Part shown: piece by piece, positions 9,745 through 18,153 of the stretch
Layout of the letters: each line of letters starts with the position of its first letter
Numbering within the stretch: position 1 is the stretch's first letter
Assembly: GCA_937132065.1 (NCBI GenBank)
Contig: CAKZNT010000038.1
Coordinates: 1-64,000 of the forward strand
Direction: 5' to 3'
DNA: 64,000 nucleotides
From: an uncultured Loktanella sp.
GTDB lineage: Bacteria > Pseudomonadota > Alphaproteobacteria > Rhodobacterales > Rhodobacteraceae
Made by a program: the position numbers and the translations under genes
The notes under the pieces: model-generated
Databases searched by the model: none
Seen by the model: the letters and a program-made list of their open reading frames with translations, nothing else
What the model was told of the DNA's origin: nothing

Positions 9745-11016
9745 TTACGTGTTCATTGAATCGAAGAAGTCGGAATTCGACTTTGTCTGCTTGAGTTTAC
9801 CAAGCAGGAATTCGATCGATTCTGTAGTTCCCATCGGGTTCAGAATCCGCCGCAGCACGTAAGTCTTTGCAAGGTCGCCCTTATCAACAAGCAACTCTTC
9901 TTTGCGTGTGCCTGATTTTAGCACGTCCATCGCAGGGAAGACCCGCTTGTCGGCGACTTTCCGGTCTAGAACGATTTCACAGTTGCCCGTGCCTTTGAAT
10001 TCTTCAAAGATGACTTCATCCATCCGCGACCCTGTATCGATCAAGGCCGTTGCGATGATTGTCAGCGACCCGCCTTCTTCGATGTTACGAGCCGCACCAA
10101 AGAACCGCTTTGGCCGTTGCAGAGCGTTCGCATCAACACCACCTGTTAGCACCTTACCAGATGACGGCACAGTCGTGTTGAATGCCCGCCCAAGTCGCGT
10201 GATCGAATCCAGCAGGATGACAACATCCCGCTTATGCTCGACCAGCCGCTTTGCCTTTTCGATGACCATCTCGGACACCGCAACGTGCCGATCAGCAGGT
10301 TCATCAAATGTCGAGGATACAACTTCGCCTTTTACAGACCGCTGCATGTCCGTCACTTCTTCTGGCCGCTCGTCAATCAGCAGAACGATCAAATAGCATT
10401 CGGGGTGGTTCTTTTCGATCGAGTTCGCGATATTTTGCAAAAGCACGGTTTTACCGGTCCGCGGTGGCGCAACGATCAGTGCCCGCTGTCCCTTACCGAT
10501 TGGAGAAACAAGGTCGATAATCCGCGCCGATTTGTCTTTGACCGTCGGGTCTTCGACTTCCATTTTCAGCCGCTCGTCAGGATAAAGTGGTGTCAGGTTA
10601 TCAAACGCAACTTTATGCTTCGCCTTTTCAGGGTCTTCAAAGTTGATCGCCTCGACCTTTGTCAGCGCAAAATAACGCTCGGTATCGTTTGGCTCTTTCA
10701 TCACCCCTTCGACCGTGTCTCCGGTCCGAAGCGAGTGTTTACGGATCATATCAGGCGAAACATAAATGTCGTCCGGTCCGGGCAGATAGTTCGCCTCGGG
10801 AGACCGCAGGAACCCGAAACCGTCTTTCACGACCTCAAGCACACCATCACCGCCGATGACCCATTCTTCGTCTGCCCGCTCCTTAAGGATCGCGAACATC
10901 ATGTCACCCTTACGCATCGTAGACGCGTTTTCGATCTCGAGCTCTTCAGCGAGTGTCAGAAGTTCCTTTGGGCTTTGCGCCTTAAGGTCAGCGAGGTTCA
11001 AGCGGTCTAGTGTCAT
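9745..11016 (-). CDS. rho: Transcription termination factor Rho
   Basis: Rho is the hexameric RNA helicase that ends untranslated transcripts. The 423-residue product has the N-terminal Rho-N and cold-shock-like RNA-binding region ([20 protein letters not shown]), the Walker A box APPRTGKT and the [18 protein letters not shown] segment. Length matches the family. It lies between hemJ and mnmE in the origin-proximal leftward operon, the usual place in alphaproteobacteria. Confidence 0.97.
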   Translation of the reverse strand: MTLDRLNLADLKAQSPKELLTLAEELEIENASTMRKGDMMFAILKERADEEWVIGGDGVLEVVKDGFGFLRSPEANYLPGPDDIYVSPDMIRKHSLRTGDTVEGVMKEPNDTERYFALTKVEAINFEDPEKAKHKVAFDNLTPLYPDERLKMEVEDPTVKDKSARIIDLVSPIGKGQRALIVAPPRTGKTVLLQNIANSIEKNHPECYLIVLLIDERPEEVTDMQRSVKGEVVSSTFDEPADRHVAVSEMVIEKAKRLVEHKRDVVILLDSITRLGRAFNTTVPSSGKVLTGGVDANALQRPKRFFGAARNIEEGGSLTIIATALIDTGSRMDEVIFEEFKGTGNCEIVLDRKVADKRVFPAMDVLKSGTRKEELLVDKGDLAKTYVLRRILNPMGTTESIEFLLGKLKQTKSNSDFFDSMNT

Positions 11017-11069
11017 GGCGATATCCTACTCCCGACCAAAATGGGCGGCGCATTGCGAAACAAGAATGG

Positions 11070-11094
11070 AAAACAGCTATCCCGGACGGGTAGC
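11070..11094 (-). terminator. Hairpin between hemJ and rho (terminator- or attenuator-like)
   Basis: On the minus strand, GCTA-CCCG pairs with CGGG-TAGC (11094-11076) with one bulged base and a 2-nt loop, followed by TGTTTT. It sits in the 114-bp gap after hemJ and before rho. It could end hemJ transcripts or act in the rho leader. The stem is short. Confidence 0.4.
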
Positions 11095-11130
11095 GCCGAT
11101 ACTCTTAGGCCCAACCGCCCCTCAAGTCAA

Positions 11131-11580
11131 TCAGAACGGCCTCACGATGACCATGATCAGGATTACCAGCATCAACACCGTCGGAACCTCGTTTGCTATC
11201 CTGTAGTCCCGCCCAGTCCGTGTATTCACCCCGTTTGCAAAGTCCTTGCGCCGCGCCCCTAGCCATCCGTGTGCCCCCGTCATCAAGATCACCCCGATTA
11301 TTTTGATCCAAGCCCAAGCCGACCCGAAGTCAAATGCCCCAAGCCCGATCAAAATCAACCCACACACCCACGCCACGATCATCGCAGGGTTCATGATCAC
11401 CTTGAGCAGCTTCATCTCCATGATCTGAAAGGTCTGATCCAGTTCTGAACCAACTGTTGCTCGTTCAGCATGGTAGACGAATAATCTTGGCAGATAGAAC
11501 ATCCCTGCCATCCATGAGATGACAGCCGCAACGTGCAACACTTTTATCCAAGGATAGGCAATCGTCAGTATCTCGGTCAT
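11131..11580 (-). CDS. hemJ: Protoporphyrinogen IX oxidase HemJ
   Basis: HemJ is a small membrane enzyme that oxidises protoporphyrinogen IX in heme synthesis of many alphaproteobacteria and cyanobacteria. The 149-residue product has four hydrophobic segments and the family signature around residues 15-38: LHVAAVISWMAGMFYLPRLF followed by VYHAE, with conserved His and Arg. It is the last leftward gene before the proposed origin. hemD and hemY homologues are also in the window. Confidence 0.92.
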   Translation of the reverse strand: MTEILTIAYPWIKVLHVAAVISWMAGMFYLPRLFVYHAERATVGSELDQTFQIMEMKLLKVIMNPAMIVAWVCGLILIGLGAFDFGSAWAWIKIIGVILMTGAHGWLGARRKDFANGVNTRTGRDYRIANEVPTVLMLVILIMVIVRPF

Positions 11581-11980
11581 CTTGGATCGTCCTGCGTTCT
11601 TACTAATATAAATTATATATATAGAGAAAGATGATGATGTGAGTAGGAAACCCGTTTTCTGTGGATTGTTTTTTCATCCGCAGAGTTATCCACCGCGTTA
11701 ACTATATTCATCATCCATATGGTTTTTCGGTTATTCTGCAATTACTGTATAATAACAACAACTTAACTAGAAAGGCCAAGCAGCGTTTTGCGACATTATA
11801 GCCGTTGACAGGGTGATCTGTCTCGATTCCTCCACACCCCCTACTTATCCTTACCCACGGTGGACATTTCCCCGTAAGACTTCGCATAAAGACTGAACGA
11901 TACACAGAGCAGGCTACCCCGTTTGTTCTCCACCATATCATCCCTGCCGTGGCACATGATTTATCCAGTGAGTTATCCCC
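11581..11980. other. oriC: Probable chromosomal replication origin (oriC)
   Basis: This 400-bp region holds no convincing gene. It contains an AT-only-like tract (about 11600-11625, alternating TA), further AT-rich DNA at 11698-11766, and DnaA-box-like 9-mers: TTATCCACC (11686-11694), TTATCCCCA (11973-11981), TTATCCAGT (11961-11969), TTACCCACG (11851-11859) and TGTGGATTG (11660-11668, reverse). A GATTC (GANTC-type) site lies at 11825-11829. Genes to the left run leftward and genes to the right run rightward, and the neighbours (rho, hemJ, maf, aroE, coaE, dnaQ, parAB) are those around alphaproteobacterial origins. Origin activity is inferred. Confidence 0.75.
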
Positions 11981-12580
11981 ATGGATCAACAAATCATTCT
12001 TGCGTCCGGCTCAGAAATTCGAGCAACTTTGTTGCGCAACGCTGGTGTCCCTTTCGAAATTATCATCCCCCGTGTTGATGAAGAAACCCTTAAGATGTCC
12101 TTGATCGCTGAGGCTGCCTCTCCACGCGATATTGCCGATGCCTTGGCAGAGATGAAGGCCTTGCGTGTCGGTGCAAAGCATCCAGAAGCCCTTGTTATCG
12201 CTTGTGATCAGGTTCTGGCTGATGGTCGCGAAATTCTATCAAAGCCAAAGACCCCCGAAGACGCGATAGCCCAACTACAATCATTGCGTGGTAAAACCCA
12301 CCAACTCTTGTCGGCCGCCGTGATTTATAGTGATGGCAAGCCGCAGTGGCGGCATGTTGGCCAAACCCGTCTGTTTATGCGTGATCTGTCGGATGCCTAT
12401 ATTGCCGATTATGTCGCCCGCAACTGGGACAGTATTCGCCACGCCGTTGGCGCATATAAACTGGAAGAAGAGGGCGCCCGCCTGTTTTCTCGTGTCGAGG
12501 GTGATTACTTCAATGTTTTGGGCATCCCCTTGCTAGAGCTCTTGTCATATCTCACACTTCGCGGAACACTGGCAGGATGA
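11981..12580 (+). CDS. maf: Maf-family nucleotide pyrophosphatase
   Basis: Maf proteins hydrolyse canonical or modified nucleoside triphosphates and are linked to septum control and pool cleaning. The 199-residue product begins with the signature ILASGSEIRATLL (S-x-S-x-x-R), has the ACDQVL motif near residue 74 and LEEEGARLFSRVEGDY towards the end. It is the first rightward gene after the proposed origin, and its ATG touches the last DnaA-like box. Its stop overlaps aroE by 4 nt. The exact substrate cannot be read from the sequence. Confidence 0.93.
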   Translation: MDQQIILASGSEIRATLLRNAGVPFEIIIPRVDEETLKMSLIAEAASPRDIADALAEMKALRVGAKHPEALVIACDQVLADGREILSKPKTPEDAIAQLQSLRGKTHQLLSAAVIYSDGKPQWRHVGQTRLFMRDLSDAYIADYVARNWDSIRHAVGAYKLEEEGARLFSRVEGDYFNVLGIPLLELLSYLTLRGTLAG

Positions 12581-13407
12581 TGAAGCGCATTCCCCTCGCG
12601 GGCGTTCTGGGAAACCCGATCGCTCAATCCAAATCCCCAAAGCTGCACGGCTATTGGCTCCGCAAATACGGCCTGCTTGGTCACTACGTGCCTGTCCATG
12701 TCACAGAGGATGATCTGGAGTCTGTTGTCCGTGCCATGCCCAAAATGGGGTTTGTGGGCGCAAATGTGACCCTCCCTCATAAAATCGCGGTCATGCAGTT
12801 TGCGGATCAGATCACCGATCGCGCGACCCTGATCGGCGCCGCCAATACGCTGACCTTTAAGGAGGACGGGCGTATCATTGCGGATAATACCGATGGTTAC
12901 GGCTTTATGGCGAACCTGCATCAGAATGCCCCTGATTGGGATCCAAAGGCTGGACCGGCAGTGGTCCTTGGCGCGGGCGGTGCTGCGCGGGCTATAATTG
13001 TGGCGCTCGCGGATGCGGGTGTAACCGAGATCTTGCTGACTAATCGCACCCGCGCAAAATCTGATGCGTTGCGCGCTGAGTTTGGCGCGCGTATCCGCGT
13101 TGTGGACTGGGTGCAGGCTGGCAACATTCTGGAAGAAGCGGCGACAGTGATCAACACAACATCCCTTGGGATGGTCGGAAATGCCGAGTTGCGCGTGCCG
13201 CTTGACGGGCTGCGCCAAGGCACGCTTGTCACCGACATCGTCTATTCACCGCTGCGCACAAAGCTGCTGGAGGATGCCGATGCGATGGGCTGCGTTACCG
13301 TTGATGGCCTTGGGATGCTATTGCACCAAGGCGTTCCCGGATTTGAGCGCTGGTTTGGCGTGCGTCCCCAAGTCGATGATGAAACCCGCCGCGTGGTTTT
13401 GGGATGA
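12577..13407 (+). CDS. aroE: Shikimate dehydrogenase
   Basis: AroE reduces 3-dehydroshikimate to shikimate with NADPH in aromatic amino-acid synthesis. The 276-residue protein shows the substrate region GNPIAQSKSPKLHGYWL, the conserved NVTLPHK with catalytic Lys, NTDGYGF, the Rossmann GAGGAARA motif and the NRT cofactor motif. It overlaps maf and coaE by 4 nt each in the maf-aroE-coaE-dnaQ operon. Confidence 0.96.
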   Translation: MMKRIPLAGVLGNPIAQSKSPKLHGYWLRKYGLLGHYVPVHVTEDDLESVVRAMPKMGFVGANVTLPHKIAVMQFADQITDRATLIGAANTLTFKEDGRIIADNTDGYGFMANLHQNAPDWDPKAGPAVVLGAGGAARAIIVALADAGVTEILLTNRTRAKSDALRAEFGARIRVVDWVQAGNILEEAATVINTTSLGMVGNAELRVPLDGLRQGTLVTDIVYSPLRTKLLEDADAMGCVTVDGLGMLLHQGVPGFERWFGVRPQVDDETRRVVLG

Positions 13408-13994
13408 GTTTTCTGTTGGGGCTGACTGGCTCGATTGGCATGGGCAAATCCACGACCGCACAGATGTTTCGCGACGAAGGCATTCCTGTCTGGGATGCGG
13501 ACGCTGCGGTGCATGCGCTTTATGCCAAGGGCGGGGCGGCGGTTCCGCTGTTTGCCGCGCTTGATCCAAGCATGATCGTTGACGGCGCCGTGTCGCGTGA
13601 CATTCTCAAAGCCATGATCGCGGCAGAACCCGATGTCTTGCAGGCGATCGAGCAGATCGTGCATCCACTTGTCGGGCAAAGCCGTGCTGACTTTCTGGAG
13701 GCCCACCGTGATCAGGTGTTGTTGCTCGATATTCCTCTTCTTTATGAAACCAAAGCCGACCTTTGGCTTGATGCCGTTATCGTTGTGACCGCGCCAGAAG
13801 ATGTGCAGCGCGCCCGCGTTCTGGAGCGCGGCACAATGAGCGAGGCCCAATTTGAAATGATCCTGCAAAAGCAAATGCCAGACTCCGAGAAACGCGCCCG
13901 CGCCGATTACATCATCGAAACGGTTTCGATGGACGCCGCCCGTGAAGCTGTGCGAAAACTGCTTGAGCAATTGAAAGGTCCGCCCCTTGCGTGA
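13404..13994 (+). CDS. coaE: Dephospho-CoA kinase
   Basis: CoaE phosphorylates dephospho-CoA in the last step of coenzyme A synthesis. The 196-residue product has the P-loop GSIGMGKSTTAQMF near the N-terminus, DADAAVHALY, and the VVTAPEDVQRARVLERG region of the LID and CoA-binding parts. It starts inside the aroE stop (ATGA overlap) and overlaps the dnaQ start by 8 nt. Confidence 0.96.
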   Translation: MSFLLGLTGSIGMGKSTTAQMFRDEGIPVWDADAAVHALYAKGGAAVPLFAALDPSMIVDGAVSRDILKAMIAAEPDVLQAIEQIVHPLVGQSRADFLEAHRDQVLLLDIPLLYETKADLWLDAVIVVTAPEDVQRARVLERGTMSEAQFEMILQKQMPDSEKRARADYIIETVSMDAAREAVRKLLEQLKGPPLA

Positions 13995-14724
13995 AATCGT
14001 TCTAGATACCGAAACCACAGGTTTTGAGCCGCATGATGGCGACCGCATCGTTGAAATCGGGGCGATTGAATTGATCGGGCATGTGCCGACGGGGCGCACA
14101 TATCACCAATACATCAACCCGATGCGATCAATGCCTGCGGGTGCGTTTGGCGTGCACGGGATCGGCCCCGACCTATTGGAACCTCCACAGCCTGCGGCCC
14201 CTGGTCAGGTCATCTTGCGCGACAAGCCTGTTTTTGCGGATATTGCCCAAACATTCCTGGACTTCGTTGGCGATTCCAAGATGGTCATCCATAACGCCGC
14301 ATTTGATATGAAGTTTTTGAATGCTGAACTTGGCTGGCTCAAGCGCCCTTTGCTGCCGATGGATCAGTCGCTGGATACCCTCGCGATTGCCCGCCGCAAG
14401 TTTCCCGGCTCTCCTGCCTCCTTGGATGCGCTCTGTCGCAGGTTCGGCATTGATAACTCGAACCGCACATTGCACGGCGCCTTGCTAGATAGTGAAATTC
14501 TGGCCGAGGTCTATCTTGAGTTGATTGGCGGGCGTCAGCCCGACTTTGCGCTTTCGGCCAACACCACGAAAACGACATCAACCCAGACAACTCAGAATTG
14601 GCGGGCAGGGCCGCGCCCAACCCCGCTAGCTTCTCGGCTTACAAATGAAGAAGCCGCCGCCCATGACGCTTTTGTAGAAAAGCTGGGCGACGGCTCTGTC
14701 TGGAAGAAACTAAGTCAGGCTTAG
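13987..14724 (+). CDS. dnaQ: DNA polymerase III epsilon subunit (proofreading 3'-5' exonuclease)
   Basis: DnaQ is the proofreading exonuclease of the replicative polymerase. The DEDDh exonuclease motifs are present: ExoI LDTETTGFE (Asp7, Glu9), ExoII HNAAFDMKFL and ExoIII HGALLDSEILAEVY. The tail (about 185-225, Thr/Ser-rich) is the flexible linker to the polymerase-binding end. The start is TTG at 13987, inside the end of coaE, which gives the expected MREIVLDTETTG. The 3' end overlaps the convergent secB stop by 4 nt. Confidence 0.95.
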   Translation: MREIVLDTETTGFEPHDGDRIVEIGAIELIGHVPTGRTYHQYINPMRSMPAGAFGVHGIGPDLLEPPQPAAPGQVILRDKPVFADIAQTFLDFVGDSKMVIHNAAFDMKFLNAELGWLKRPLLPMDQSLDTLAIARRKFPGSPASLDALCRRFGIDNSNRTLHGALLDSEILAEVYLELIGGRQPDFALSANTTKTTSTQTTQNWRAGPRPTPLASRLTNEEAAAHDAFVEKLGDGSVWKKLSQA

Positions 14725-15215
14725 TTTGCTTTTGCCTTGTTGGCTTCGACACGGCGCGAAATCTCGCCGCGGTAAAGCTCCATGAAGTCGATTGTTTCAA
14801 GGTTCAGCGGCGGGAAGCCACCGTCACGCGTTACGTCGCTCACAATACGGCGCAAGAACGGGAATGTGATCCGTGGGCATTCGATGAGCAGGTAAGGGTG
14901 CATCTGGTCTTCTGGCACGCCCTTCACTTCAAAAACGCCAGCATATTCGATCTCGAGAACAAAAAGCGGATCGCCCTTGTCCTTGGTGTTGCTTTCGATC
15001 TTGAGCTTGGTGATGACCTCGAACTGGTCCTCTGTGCCACGCTTGCGCGCATCGAGGTTCACTTGCACTTTGATCTCTGGCTGCGCGTCGCCTGACACGC
15101 CTTTTTGAGCAAGAATATTCTCAAAAGACATATCGCGGATGTATTGGGCCAGAACGCGGCTTGTCACTTTTGGTGCGGCTGCTGCGTCTGCGCCTGTTTG
15201 TGGTGTATCAGTCAT
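14721..15215 (-). CDS. secB: Protein-export chaperone SecB
   Basis: SecB is a cytosolic tetrameric chaperone that holds preproteins unfolded for SecA. The 164-residue product (start MTDTPQ at 15215, preceded by GGAG) contains the core RVLAQYIRDMSFENILAQ segment and CPRITFPFLRRIVSDVTRDGGFPPLNL, typical of the family. An alternative ATG one codon upstream (15218) is possible. It is convergent with dnaQ and follows fxsA at some distance. Confidence 0.95.
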   Translation of the reverse strand: MTDTPQTGADAAAAPKVTSRVLAQYIRDMSFENILAQKGVSGDAQPEIKVQVNLDARKRGTEDQFEVITKLKIESNTKDKGDPLFVLEIEYAGVFEVKGVPEDQMHPYLLIECPRITFPFLRRIVSDVTRDGGFPPLNLETIDFMELYRGEISRRVEANKAKAN

Positions 15216-15281
15216 CATATGCTCCGACGTGTAAAAGGTTTGGCTGTACTTATCAGGCCCGCGCCAATCCCTCAATCATGA

Positions 15282-15761
15282 TTAGTGTTTCGTCCATTCG
15301 GATGGTTGGTGGGTCGCGCGCTTGGTCTCCGAGACCTCTTCAAATTCGCCATCAATCACCGTGTCGTCGGGGCGATAGGTCTGGCTTTGGCCTGTGCCCA
15401 TCGAGAATTGCTGCACGTTTACGCGTGATTTCGCCCATTTGAACGCTGCCGCCCGAAATGGAGGAAATAGCAGGGCAAACCCGAATGCATCAGTAAAAAA
15501 CCCCGGCGTGAGCAAGAGCGCGCCTGCAAACAGGATCATCGCGCCGTTTGCCAGTGGCTCTGTGGGGTTGCTAAGCTGCGAAAACGTCGATTGTAGCTTC
15601 GCGATTTCGCGCGCGCCCTGATTGCGCACCAGCCAAGACCCCAAAACCGCCGTGATCAGCACGATCAAGAGGGTCGGCCAAAGGCCAATAAAGCCGCCAA
15701 CTTGGATAAACAGCGCGATTTCAATCAATGGAACCGCAATAAACGCCAATAAAAGCCACAT
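15282..15761 (-). CDS. fxsA: FxsA family membrane protein
   Basis: FxsA is a small inner-membrane protein; in Escherichia coli its overproduction reduces phage T7 exclusion by the F plasmid, but its normal role is unclear. The 159-residue product starts MWLLLAFIAVPLIEIALFI and has about three to four hydrophobic segments in its first 115 residues (the last around MILFAGALLLTPGFFTDAFG), followed by a soluble, charged tail. The reading frame extends further upstream, but the ATG at 15761 begins the conserved part. It is divergent from the Tim44-domain gene. Confidence 0.85.
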   Translation of the reverse strand: MWLLLAFIAVPLIEIALFIQVGGFIGLWPTLLIVLITAVLGSWLVRNQGAREIAKLQSTFSQLSNPTEPLANGAMILFAGALLLTPGFFTDAFGFALLFPPFRAAAFKWAKSRVNVQQFSMGTGQSQTYRPDDTVIDGEFEEVSETKRATHQPSEWTKH

Positions 15762-15872
15762 CAGTGAAGCCCTTTCAATTGTTGTAGAGGGGTAAGGTGG
15801 ACTTGGCCCCTCGCCACACCTACATAAGTAGCGTAACCCCGCGTTTCCATGCCAAAACTTAAAGAGGCCCCG

Positions 15873-16535
15873 ATGAACTCTCCGATTATCCAACTTTTGG
15901 TGCTAGCCGCTATCGCAGTTTTTCTCATTCTGCGCCTTCGTGGCGTCCTTGGAACACGCGAGGGGTTCGAGAAGCCCGTTGCCAAAAAGCCCGACACCGC
16001 TGCCCGCCGTCGTCGTGACGATTTTGAAGTCATTGAGGGCGGTCCAGATCGTGACATCACCGATCACGTCGAAGAAGGTAGCGATACCGCGCAGGCCTTG
16101 GCCGAAATGAAGCGCATCGACCCGTCCTTTAGTGTCAGCGAGTTTTTGGGTGGCGCACGTGGCGCATACGAGATGATCTTGATGGCATTCGAGCGTGGCG
16201 ATCTTGCCAGTGTTCTGCCGTTTATCTCGGAAGACGTTTACGAGGCATTGTCGACTGTCGTTGACGAGCGCGAAAAGAAAGGCCTGACCGTCGAGGCCAC
16301 TTTTGTTGGAATCAGCGACCTCGGCCTGAAGTCCGCAACATTTGATGCCGCAAACAAAGAGGCAGAAATTACCGTCCGCTTTAAGGGTGAAATGACCTAT
16401 CAGGTGCGTGATCGCGGTGGCGATGTCGTTGAAGGCAATGCAAACGAGATCAAGCGCCAGAAAGATGTCTGGACCTTCGCGCGCGACATGAATGCCAATG
16501 ATCCGAACTGGCGTCTTGTTGCGACAGGCGAATGA
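15873..16535 (+). CDS. Tim44/TimA domain membrane-anchored protein
   Basis: This is a bacterial member of the Tim44 family, related to the mitochondrial import motor subunit; a bacterial version (TimA) is known in alphaproteobacteria but its function is poorly defined. The 220-residue product has an N-terminal membrane anchor (about 4-20, IIQLLVLAAIAVFLILRL), a charged linker, and the Tim44-like domain from about residue 85 (FSVSEFLGGARGAYEMILMAF) to the end. The ATG at 15873 is chosen because AAAGAGG precedes it; an ATG at 15849 would add 8 residues. mltA overlaps its stop by 4 nt. Confidence 0.85.
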   Translation: MNSPIIQLLVLAAIAVFLILRLRGVLGTREGFEKPVAKKPDTAARRRRDDFEVIEGGPDRDITDHVEEGSDTAQALAEMKRIDPSFSVSEFLGGARGAYEMILMAFERGDLASVLPFISEDVYEALSTVVDEREKKGLTVEATFVGISDLGLKSATFDAANKEAEITVRFKGEMTYQVRDRGGDVVEGNANEIKRQKDVWTFARDMNANDPNWRLVATGE

Positions 16536-17566
16536 GCAAAACATGGCTGGGGGCTGCGGCCCTTGGCCTGACGATCGCGGGGGCCGCTTTGGCAGAACCA
16601 ACCTACAAATTGATGAACTTTGCGGACCTGCCCGATTGGGACACCGATGATCATCAAGCCGCGCTGACTGTCTTCACCGAAACTTGTGGCGACATGAAAG
16701 ACCCCGAGTGGGCGAACCTTTGCGCCTTTGCAAAGACCGCGCCAGACGCGCGTGCCTTCTTCGAAAGCTTTTTTCAGCCTGTGTTGATCGAGGACGGGGA
16801 GCCGATGCTATTTACCGGTTACTTCGAGCCTGAGTTGCGCGGGTCCCCCGTGCGGGGTGGCGAATACCAGCATCCGATTTACCGCCTTCCTGACGATCAC
16901 GTGCAAGGGCAACCTTACCTGACACGCCAGCAGATCGAGGCGGATCGCCCGCTCTCGGGCAAGGGGCTCGAGATTGCATGGCTCGCTGATCCGGTTGATC
17001 TGTTCTTCTTGCAAGTCCAAGGATCAGGGCGCATCCGCTATCCCAATGGTGACGGTATCCGTGTTGGATATGGCGGCAAGAACGGGCGCGAGTATTCTTC
17101 GATCGGTCGTGAGCTTGTTGATCGTGGCGTCTATCAGTCGCATCAGGTCTCTGCCCAAGTTATCCGCAATTGGGTGCGCGACAATCCCGAGGACGGCAAG
17201 GCGCTGTTGTGGGTCAACGAGAGCTATGTGTTTTTCCGCGAAGTGAACGAAGTGCCTGCCGACAAAGGACCGCTTGGCGCGATGAACCGCTCGATCACGA
17301 CGGGCCGTTCTATTGCGGTTGATCCTGCTTTCACAAGCCTCGGCACGCCGGTCTGGATCGAGAAGGCGGGTGCAACCCCGATCAACCGCTTGATGATTGC
17401 GCAAGATACCGGCTCTGCGATCAAGGGGGCGCAGCGTGCGGATATCTTCTTTGGCACGGGCGATCAGGCGGGCCGCGATGCTGGCCGGATCAAGGATGGC
17501 GGACGGATGGTGACGCTTTTGCCGATCCAGTTGGCCTATGCAATGTTGCCCGAAACAATTGAATGA
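16532..17566 (+). CDS. mltA: Membrane-bound lytic murein transglycosylase A family protein
   Basis: MltA cleaves the glycan strands of peptidoglycan, releasing anhydromuropeptides. The 344-residue product starts with a signal peptide (about residues 1-21, ending AGAALA) and has the MltA domain (LFTGYFEPELRGSPVRGGEY, FFLQVQGSGRIRYPNG) and a C-terminal 3D domain (AQDTGSAIKGAQRADIFFG) with its conserved aspartates. No lipobox cysteine is seen, so it may be soluble in the periplasm. It overlaps its neighbours by 4 nt on both sides. Confidence 0.93.
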   Translation: MSKTWLGAAALGLTIAGAALAEPTYKLMNFADLPDWDTDDHQAALTVFTETCGDMKDPEWANLCAFAKTAPDARAFFESFFQPVLIEDGEPMLFTGYFEPELRGSPVRGGEYQHPIYRLPDDHVQGQPYLTRQQIEADRPLSGKGLEIAWLADPVDLFFLQVQGSGRIRYPNGDGIRVGYGGKNGREYSSIGRELVDRGVYQSHQVSAQVIRNWVRDNPEDGKALLWVNESYVFFREVNEVPADKGPLGAMNRSITTGRSIAVDPAFTSLGTPVWIEKAGATPINRLMIAQDTGSAIKGAQRADIFFGTGDQAGRDAGRIKDGGRMVTLLPIQLAYAMLPETIE

Positions 17567-18153
17567 GACGACCGCGCCATCTCTCTGCGGAAGAACGCGC
17601 CCTATGGGACCGCGTGGCGACAACGGCGTCACCGCTCGACCCGAGCCGCCCCGTTGATCCACCCGAGGTGATCAAGGCGCCGCGCAAGACACCAGCGCCG
17701 CGCCAGCCCGATCCGATTGCGCATTTCATGATGGGCGAGAAGGCATCGCAGGGGCGCGCCCATGATCTACTACCCAGTATCACCGCGCGTCTGACCCAAG
17801 CGCCCGTGACCATGGATAACAAGGCCTACGGGAAGATGACCCGTGGCAAGTTAAAGCCGGAAGCGCGGATTGATTTACACGGCATGACCATGTCAGAGGC
17901 CCATCCGGAGCTGACCGCGTTTATCCTTGGCTCGCAAGCGATCGGGCGTCGTTTGGTTCTTGTCATTACTGGCAAGGGCAAGCCGCGTGATGACGGCGGC
18001 CCGATCCCTGTGCGCCACGGCGTCTTGCGCCACCAAGTGCCACAATGGATGGCGCTAGCCCCGCTCGCTCAGGCGATTTTGCAGGTGACGCCCGCGCATC
18101 TTAACCACGGCGGGCATGGTGCGTATTACGTCTATTTACGCAAGACCAGATAG
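17563..18153 (+). CDS. Smr/MutS2 domain protein
   Basis: Small MutS-related (Smr) domain proteins have nicking or RNA-cleaving activity in some bacteria. The 196-residue product has a low-complexity, Pro-rich N-terminal part (about 1-85) and a C-terminal Smr domain with the DLHGMTMSEA motif, LVITGKGKP, and HGGHGAYYVYLRK near the end. It is the last gene of the Tim44-mltA-smr operon. Its 3' end overlaps the convergent MFS gene by 18 nt. Cellular role is not known from the sequence. Confidence 0.88.
   Translation: MRRPRHLSAEERALWDRVATTASPLDPSRPVDPPEVIKAPRKTPAPRQPDPIAHFMMGEKASQGRAHDLLPSITARLTQAPVTMDNKAYGKMTRGKLKPEARIDLHGMTMSEAHPELTAFILGSQAIGRRLVLVITGKGKPRDDGGPIPVRHGVLRHQVPQWMALAPLAQAILQVTPAHLNHGGHGAYYVYLRKTR

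Noticed and set aside
11711-11992. 93-codon minus-strand frame across the oriC region
   Set aside because: It overlaps the maf start, has no family resemblance and unusual composition; the region is better read as non-coding.
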